Part shown: positions 23,144 to 24,713 of the stretch, in pieces
Layout of the letters: the number at the start of each line of letters is the position of its first letter
How positions within the stretch are numbered: the first letter of the stretch is position 1
Assembly (NCBI GenBank): GCA_964646605.1
Contig: CAZYEX010000055.1
Span: 1-24,713, forward strand
DNA: 24,713 nucleotides
Origin: SBAX01 sp964646605
GTDB lineage: Bacteria; Planctomycetota; Phycisphaerae; UBA1845
Direction: 5' to 3'
The notes under the pieces: generated by a model
The model's input: the letters and a program-made list of their open reading frames with translations, nothing else
Database searches by the model: none
What the model was told of the DNA's origin: nothing
Position numbers and translations under genes: made by a program

Positions 23144-24713
23144 GTGGGGGTTTCGGTTCGACGGTTCGTGGCCACGTGGGCGGCGCTGGGCGGATGGGCC
23201 TTCGCTCAGCCACCATCGCCCGGCGCCATCGGCGCAAGAGATCATCCGGCGAAGTTGATGCCGCCCGGTTGGACGGCGGATGCCCGCTGGTACTACATCG
23301 TGGTCCCGCGGTTCGCGAATGGGGATGCAGGCAACGACCCGGACGACGTGGTTGCGTGGACCAGTGATTGGCCCGTCGGCAATGAGGTCACGGACAGGCC
23401 CAAGGAGATCGAGCGGCGGCGCTACGGCGGCGACTTGCAGGGAGTCATCCGGCGACTGGGCTACCTCGAGGACCTGGGGGTCAATGCCATTCTGCTGTCG
23501 CCCGTGTTCCACGGAACGACGGAAGGCAAGTCGGGATACTCTGATCTTCGCCACGTCGATCCGCTGGTGGCGGTCCCGGGCAGCCTGTCGGAAGTGAACG
23601 ACGAAGGATCGGACCCCGCGGCGTGGAAGTGGTCGTCGTCGGATCGACTTCTCGTTGAACTGATTCATCGCGCTCATGAGCAAAGGGTCAAGGTGGTTGT
23701 CGGCGGCTTGTTCGGCACGATCGGCGGTTCGGCCGCGTCGCTCGCTGAAGTCGAGTCCTACATTCACGCCGTGGTTCGGCGTTGGATGGACCCCGACGGC
23801 GACGGCAATCCGCAGGACGGCGTGGACGGCTGGGTTCACTCGTTGGAGGAAACGCCGTTGGGCGTCCCGATTCCAGCGGAAAGCAGGTTTCGCAAACGCC
23901 TTCGCGAGCAAGTGCGGCGGATGAATCCCGAGGCGGTGGTGATTGTGAGCGGCGCGTTCGTGGAGGGCCACGTCAAGGCCGGATTCTGTGACCTGACGAT
24001 CGACTCGCGCGTGGGGTCGGCCATGGAGAGCTTTTTTCATCCGGCCAATCGCTCACCGAAGGCGCCGACGTTGTTCGAGGAGTTATCGCGGATTCAGGCC
24101 GGCGGCGGCGATTCCGGTTCCGCGGGACCGGTGATGCTTAGCGTGGTCAATGGCCCGCGTCTGCTGACCCGCTACTCCGAACCGCAACCGGCCCGTGGGG
24201 GTCGAGAGGCGGTGGCACCCGGGCCGGCACCGAGCGACGAAGCGTACAAGGGTTGGCGTCTGGCGACGGTGTTCCAGCACTTTTACGGCGGACCGCCGGT
24301 GACGTTCTATGGCGATGAAGCTGGAATGCACGGCGGGCCTGCGGCGTTTGCCCGAGCGCCGATGTGGTGGAATGACGGGCCGGAACCAGCCACTAGGCCC
24401 GCGCGGTACCGCGCGGACTTTCTCAACCTCGTCCGATGGTTGCACGAAACGCGTGCCAAGTATGCGGCACTGCGCTCAGGTGCCACGCGGTTGACCCTTG
24501 ACGACCCGGCGCGAAAGTTGCTGGCTTTCACTCGGAGCCTGCCGGGTGATGAGATCATCGTCCTGATGAACTACGGCAGCGAGAAGCAGCAGGCACATCT
24601 GACCGCGGGTCGCCCCGGGCAGCTTGTCGAGGTGATGAGCCCGCAGGTGAATCCCCCTCCGTCGGCGCCTGCGTCGGCCCCGCCGCCCGGGCGTCCCACC
24701 CCCCCCCTTCCGG
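23144..24713 (+). CDS. Secreted GH13 (alpha-amylase family) protein, apparently non-catalytic (partial, 3' end off the window)
   Basis: 523 codons are visible from GTG 23144, which has AAGGAAGG about seven bases upstream. A signal peptide (VRRFVATWAALGGWAFA) probably ends before Gln22. GH13 neopullulanase/cyclomaltodextrinase-type landmarks are intact: YYIVVPRFANGD (50-61), RRRYGGDLQGVIRRLGYLEDLGVNAILLSPVF (91-122), and YGDEAGMHGG with APMWW (389-409). The four catalytic regions are not. Region I is VKVVVGGLFGTIG where D..NH is expected. Region II is GWVHSLEE where GxRxD is expected. Region III is VIVSGAF, lacking the general acid Glu, and region IV is VVNGPR where HDxxR is expected. The frame is intact, so this is a diverged protein and not decay. 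It probably binds glucan or acts as a scaffold. A Pro-rich tail begins near 24650. Confidence 0.85.
   Translation, partial: MGVSVRRFVATWAALGGWAFAQPPSPGAIGARDHPAKLMPPGWTADARWYYIVVPRFANGDAGNDPDDVVAWTSDWPVGNEVTDRPKEIERRRYGGDLQGVIRRLGYLEDLGVNAILLSPVFHGTTEGKSGYSDLRHVDPLVAVPGSLSEVNDEGSDPAAWKWSSSDRLLVELIHRAHEQRVKVVVGGLFGTIGGSAASLAEVESYIHAVVRRWMDPDGDGNPQDGVDGWVHSLEETPLGVPIPAESRFRKRLREQVRRMNPEAVVIVSGAFVEGHVKAGFCDLTIDSRVGSAMESFFHPANRSPKAPTLFEELSRIQAGGGDSGSAGPVMLSVVNGPRLLTRYSEPQPARGGREAVAPGPAPSDEAYKGWRLATVFQHFYGGPPVTFYGDEAGMHGGPAAFARAPMWWNDGPEPATRPARYRADFLNLVRWLHETRAKYAALRSGATRLTLDDPARKLLAFTRSLPGDEIIVLMNYGSEKQQAHLTAGRPGQLVEVMSPQVNPPPSAPASAPPPGRPTPPLP

Noticed and set aside
1..24713. CRISPR arrays, tRNA or rRNA genes, insertion sequences, toxin-antitoxin pairs or phage genes
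   Set aside because: I looked on both strands for evenly spaced repeats, tRNA-like cloverleaf ends and transposase or integrase motifs, and found none.

Overview
The window is GC-rich chromosomal DNA that most likely comes from a planctomycete (Planctomycetota, perhaps a Phycisphaerae-like lineage). The evidence is a secreted protein with DCNxNxxPDxC repeats and a dockerin-like C-terminus, an FG-GAP lipoprotein, a TMTC-like polytopic transferase, a Hanks-type kinase with planctomycete-style domain boundaries, and an SDH-type Clp-fold protease. There are no tRNA or rRNA genes, no CRISPR array, and no transposase or phage genes. Gene starts are often GTG or TTG, and strands alternate in units of one or two genes.

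Layout. Positions 1-1273 (-) hold the N-terminal part of a TMTC-like transferase that runs off the left edge. Next come a membrane-anchored protein of unknown function (+), a zinc-ribbon membrane protein (-) that overlaps it tail to tail, a GYF_2-AIM24 protein (+) and a transmembrane Ser/Thr kinase (+). A P1B metal ATPase (-) and a large FG-GAP lipoprotein (-) follow. Then there is a translationally coupled ABC-2 ATPase/permease pair (+), and a dus-maf pair (-) in which a tRNA-dihydrouridine synthase overlaps a Maf nucleotide pyrophosphatase. The right third has a 1267-residue secreted modular protein (+), a possible 48-residue peptide (+), an SDH-family protease (-), and divergently from it a secreted GH13-like protein (+) that runs off the right edge.

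The most interesting observations are these. (1) The GH13-like protein keeps the fold landmarks of cyclomaltodextrinase/neopullulanase-type enzymes but seems to have lost all three catalytic acids and the region I D..NH motif, so it looks like an intact pseudoenzyme. (2) A perfect 16-bp parS-type palindrome lies at 21946-21961, next to a second small palindrome. (3) Three copies of a REP-like hairpin family lie between genes. They share a 5' flank, have GNRA-type loops, show a covarying stem pair, and two of them carry a tandem G.A mismatch. (4) A palindromic repeat element is inserted in frame in a loop of the TMTC-like gene. (5) Two divergent promoters overlap at their -10 boxes between the protease and the pseudo-GH13 gene.

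I see no single operon that forms a new multi-gene defence or biosynthetic system. The genes fit a mix of envelope, surface and housekeeping functions. All functional assignments come from motif recognition by eye. No database search was run.
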